Assembly: GCA_022824925.1 (NCBI GenBank)
Contig: JAJDYW010000019.1
Coordinates: 1-64,000 of the forward strand
Reading direction: 5' to 3'
Origin: Dehalococcoidia bacterium
GTDB taxonomy: Bacteria > Chloroflexota > Dehalococcoidia > Tepidiformales > Tepidiformaceae
DNA: 64,000 nt
Shown here: positions 61,494 to 64,000 of the stretch, one piece after another
Numbering within the stretch: the stretch's first letter is position 1
How the letters are laid out: each line of letters begins with the position of its first letter
Program-made: the position numbers and the translations under genes
Notes under the pieces: model-generated
Database searches by the model: none
Seen by the model: the letters and a program-made list of their open reading frames with translations, nothing else
Told to the model about the DNA's origin: nothing

Positions 61494-62708
61494 ATGCCGC
61501 ACCCCGAGCGAATTGCGATCGTCGGCGCCTCCCTCGGCGGCCTCCGTACCGCGCAGGCGCTGCGCGGCCGGGGCAAGTTCGAAGGAACCCTCACCCTCAT
61601 CGGGGCCGAGCCCCACTACCCGTACGACCGCCCGCCGCTCTCGAAGCAGCTGCTGGCGGGCGAGTGGGGCCCGGAGAAGACGCTCCTCGATCCCCCGGAC
61701 AGGGTCGACGGGCTCGGGCTCGACCTGCGCCTCGGCGTGCGCGCGGAGTCGCTCGACCTGGAGGCGCGCGAGGTCGCGCTCAGCGAGGGCGAGCGCGTCG
61801 GCTTCGACTCGCTCATCATCGCGACCGGCGCGGCGCCGCGGACGCTGCCGAACACCCCCGAACTGGCCGGCATCCACACGCTGCGGACGATCGACGACTC
61901 GATGCGTATCCGCGCGGCGCTGGCGGAGGGGCCGAAGGTGGCCGTGGTGGGCGCGGGGTTCATCGGGGCGGAGGTGGCGGCGGTCGCGCGCAGCGCCGGG
62001 CTGGAGGTGACCCTGATCGAGGCGCTGCCGGCGCCGCTGGCGCAGTCGGCGGGCGTCGAGGTCGGCGAAGCCCTGGCCGCGCTCCACCGGGACCGGGGCG
62101 TGGACGTGCGCTGCGACGCGCTGGTGGCAGGCATCGAAGGGGGCGAACGGGTCGAGCGGGTGGTCCTCGCGGACGGCTCGACGGTGGACGCGGACCTGGT
62201 GGTGGTCGGCATCGGGGTGGCGCCGGAGACGGGCTGGCTGGAGGGCTCGGGGCTGGAGCTGCGCGACGGCGTCGTCTGCGACGCAACCCTGGCGGCGGCG
62301 CCGGGCGTCTACGCCCTCGGTGACGTCTGCCGCTGGTACAACCCCGTCTTCGACGAGGAGATGCGGGTGGAGCACTGGACGAACGTCATCCACCAGAGCC
62401 GCCAGGTGGCGCGCAACCTGCTGGCCGAGCCGGGCGAGGCGCGGCCGTTCGCATCGGTGCCGTACGTGTGGTCCGACCAGTACGACCTGAGCATCCAGTC
62501 GCTGGGCCACCCGAAAGCGGACGACGAGGTGGAGGTGCTGCACGGCTCATTGGAGAGCCGGGAGTTCGTGGTCGGCTACCGGCGTAACGGCATCATCGTC
62601 GGGGGCCTGACGTTCAACATGCCGCAGCAGCTCTCCTCGTACCGCCCGCTGATCGAGCAGCGCACGCCGTGGGAGGCCGTGCTCGAGCACGCGCAGGCGA
62701 TGAGCTAG
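61494..62708 (+). CDS. FAD-dependent ferredoxin/rubredoxin reductase-type oxidoreductase
   Basis: The 404-residue protein has an FAD-binding IAIVGASLGGLRTAQAL (7-23), YPYDRPPLSKQLL, an ATGAAPRTLP motif, an NAD-binding VAVVGAGFIGAEVAAVARSAG, the second FAD segment GVYALGDVCRWYN, and a reductase C-terminal domain (VPYVWSDQYDLSIQSLGHP). Such proteins pass electrons from NAD(P)H to ferredoxins of dioxygenases or P450s. No ferredoxin or oxygenase is seen next to it. It fits the catabolic character of the region. Confidence 0.92.
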   Translation: MPHPERIAIVGASLGGLRTAQALRGRGKFEGTLTLIGAEPHYPYDRPPLSKQLLAGEWGPEKTLLDPPDRVDGLGLDLRLGVRAESLDLEAREVALSEGERVGFDSLIIATGAAPRTLPNTPELAGIHTLRTIDDSMRIRAALAEGPKVAVVGAGFIGAEVAAVARSAGLEVTLIEALPAPLAQSAGVEVGEALAALHRDRGVDVRCDALVAGIEGGERVERVVLADGSTVDADLVVVGIGVAPETGWLEGSGLELRDGVVCDATLAAAPGVYALGDVCRWYNPVFDEEMRVEHWTNVIHQSRQVARNLLAEPGEARPFASVPYVWSDQYDLSIQSLGHPKADDEVEVLHGSLESREFVVGYRRNGIIVGGLTFNMPQQLSSYRPLIEQRTPWEAVLEHAQAMS

Positions 62709-62760
62709 GAAGCGCCCCCGCGCCGCGCGTATCATCGCGGCGCCAGCGGGAGGCCGGGCC

Positions 62761-63756
62761 ATGGACCTCGCAGAGCTTTCCGAACGCCTCGTGCCGTTCT
62801 GCCGCGAGCACCTCGGCGACCCCGGCGTCACCGTCTCGGATGTGGAGACGATGCCGGGGCACGCGGGCTTCTCCTTCGGATTCACGGCGACGGCGAACGG
62901 CGAGTCGCGCTCGTACGTGCTGCGCGTGCCGCCCCCGAACGTGCGCCGCGTGGGAACCGCCGACGTCATCCGGCAGGCGCGCGTGGTGCACGCCCTGCGC
63001 GACACCGACGTGCCGGTCGTGGACGTGATCTGGTCGGGGGAGGACGAGCGCTGGTTCGGCTCGCCCTACTTCATCGTGAACAAGCTCGATGGGGACGTGC
63101 TGCGCAGCGACTGGGGCTGGGACATGCCCGCGGAGGAGATGCGGCCGGTGTCCTTCCAGGCGATGCGGGCGCTGGCGTCGCTGCACCTGCTCGACTGGCG
63201 GGAGCACGTTCCCGACGACGGCCCGCCGCTGGAGCTAGAGCCGGACGTGACGCGCTGGGACCGCTTCTACGAGCGATCCGGGGACATGGACCTGGTGGCA
63301 CTCGCGCCGGCCGTGCGGGAGAAGCTGCTGGAGCGCCTGCCGGACGCGCCCCGGACCGGCATCTTCCACGGCGACTTCCAGTGGTCGAACGTGTTCTACA
63401 GCTTCGACGGGACGCTGCAGGCGGTCATCGACTGGGAGCTGTGGGGGGTGGGGGCGACGCTGAACGACCTCGGCTGGGTGATCACCTTCGCGGACGCGGA
63501 GGCGTGGAAGGAGGGGCTGCGGCACGCCCTGCCCCCGCCCGACGACCTCATCGCCGAATACGTCGACACGTACGGGAGCGATCCGGGCGACATCGCCTGG
63601 TACCGGGCGCTGGCGGCCTACAAGTTCGGGATCATCAGCGGGTTCAACCTGTACCTGCACCGCACGGGGAAGCGCCCGGACGAGTCGTGGGAGGACACGG
63701 CCCTCTCGGCACCCTACCTGATGCGCCGGGCGCTCGACCTGCTCGACGGAGGCTAG
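62761..63756 (+). CDS. Phosphotransferase family protein (ACAD10/APH-like)
   Basis: The 331-residue protein has the APH-fold order: FTATANGESRSYVLRVPPPNV, a YFIVNKLDGDVLRSDW hinge, then HGDFQWSNVFYS as the catalytic loop and VIDWELWGVGATLNDLGWV as the metal-acid motif. It belongs to the group that includes ACAD10-type kinases, not to the closer pair at 58637/59777. It lies eight bases before the CoA-transferase at the window edge and is probably co-transcribed with it. Confidence 0.85.
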   Translation: MDLAELSERLVPFCREHLGDPGVTVSDVETMPGHAGFSFGFTATANGESRSYVLRVPPPNVRRVGTADVIRQARVVHALRDTDVPVVDVIWSGEDERWFGSPYFIVNKLDGDVLRSDWGWDMPAEEMRPVSFQAMRALASLHLLDWREHVPDDGPPLELEPDVTRWDRFYERSGDMDLVALAPAVREKLLERLPDAPRTGIFHGDFQWSNVFYSFDGTLQAVIDWELWGVGATLNDLGWVITFADAEAWKEGLRHALPPPDDLIAEYVDTYGSDPGDIAWYRALAAYKFGIISGFNLYLHRTGKRPDESWEDTALSAPYLMRRALDLLDGG

Positions 63757-63763
63757 GCGGGCC

Positions 63764-64000
63764 ATGACGGACGATGGCGGCATGCGCGCCCTTCTCGACG
63801 GCATCCGCGTGCTCGACTTCACGCGCCACCTGGCGGGAGCGGGCTCGACCCGCATCCTCGCGACGCTGGGCGCGGAGATCCTGCGGATCGAGTGGCCGCA
63901 CCCGCCCGCGCTCGACTTCCTGCGGCTCTCGGGCCCGCACGCCGACGGGCGGCCGGGGATGAACCGGGGCGGCTTCTTCGCGCAGATCAACGTGGGCAAG
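63764..64000 (+). CDS. CaiB/BaiF-family CoA-transferase, N-terminal part
   Basis: GGAGG lies upstream of the ATG. The visible 79 residues match the family N-terminus: LLDGIRVLDFTRHLAGAGSTRILATLGAEILRIEWPHPPALDFLR, then NRGGFFAQINVGK, with the lysine of the Rossmann CoA site. It continues past the window end. It follows the ACAD10-like kinase and adds to the CoA-activating set of this region. Confidence 0.88.
   Translation, partial: MTDDGGMRALLDGIRVLDFTRHLAGAGSTRILATLGAEILRIEWPHPPALDFLRLSGPHADGRPGMNRGGFFAQINVGK

Overview
The window is about 64 kb of high-GC DNA with dense bacterial gene packing, frequent GTG starts and many 4-base GTGA/ATGA stop-start overlaps. No rRNA, tRNA, CRISPR array, insertion sequence or phage gene was seen. 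The best guess for the source is a Chloroflexota bacterium (Dehalococcoidia/SAR202-like). This rests on a fused FbiC with other F420-type proteins, CaiB/BaiF CoA-transferases, an sco/PCuAC/ctaG copper set, an RpoD with a long spacer region, and secreted RCC1/LRR proteins. An actinobacterium is the main alternative. The assignment is inference; no marker gene was compared.

Region 1 (about 0-14.3 kb) is accessory and faces the cell surface. It holds lipoproteins (a solute-binding protein cut by the window edge and a Cache-domain protein), a two-module secreted protein, and a giant secreted RCC1 plus plant-type LRR protein. It also holds two membrane-spanning regulators that join a LuxR-type HTH to different extracellular domains: RCC1 repeats in one, a propeller-like domain in the other. 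Several genes here look broken by single-base deletions: the LRR giant twice, an XRE regulator, an ImmA/IrrE protein and a small gene near 3.1 kb. No such break was noticed between 14.5 and 64 kb.

Region 2 (14.5-28.4 kb) carries hemA, an alpha/beta hydrolase lacking its nucleophile serine, and an imuB-dnaE2 mutasome operon under a LexA-type box embedded in its promoter. A molybdopterin oxidoreductase, a 6-TM protein, an epoxide hydrolase, two tandem ThuA-like proteins and an SDR enzyme follow.

Region 3 (28.4-38.9 kb) contains a purB-membrane protein-purC-purS operon and a histidine phosphatase. Next is a reverse-strand operon of coaE, a MoxR/CbbQ-type AAA+ ATPase, a phosphoesterase and a very large VWA protein. 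A retropepsin-like protease and an orphan HigA-type regulator close it.

Region 4 (38.9-50.6 kb) has an HxlR regulator divergent from fbiC, a methyltransferase, a rhodanese, the principal sigma factor, three tandem paralogous 4-TM proteins, a Nudix hydrolase and an F420-type LLM oxidoreductase. A ctaG-sco-PCuAC copper/cytochrome oxidase operon follows, preceded by a perfect CRP/FNR-like palindrome.

Region 5 (50.6-64 kb) is an acyl-CoA and xenobiotic-type catabolic cluster: CaiB/BaiF CoA-transferases (one a tandem fusion), an acyl-CoA carboxylase beta subunit, an SDR, an enoyl-CoA hydratase, an HpcH/HpaI aldolase, three APH-like phosphotransferases, a DinB-like protein, a ferredoxin-reductase-type flavoprotein and a Ddn-type protein.
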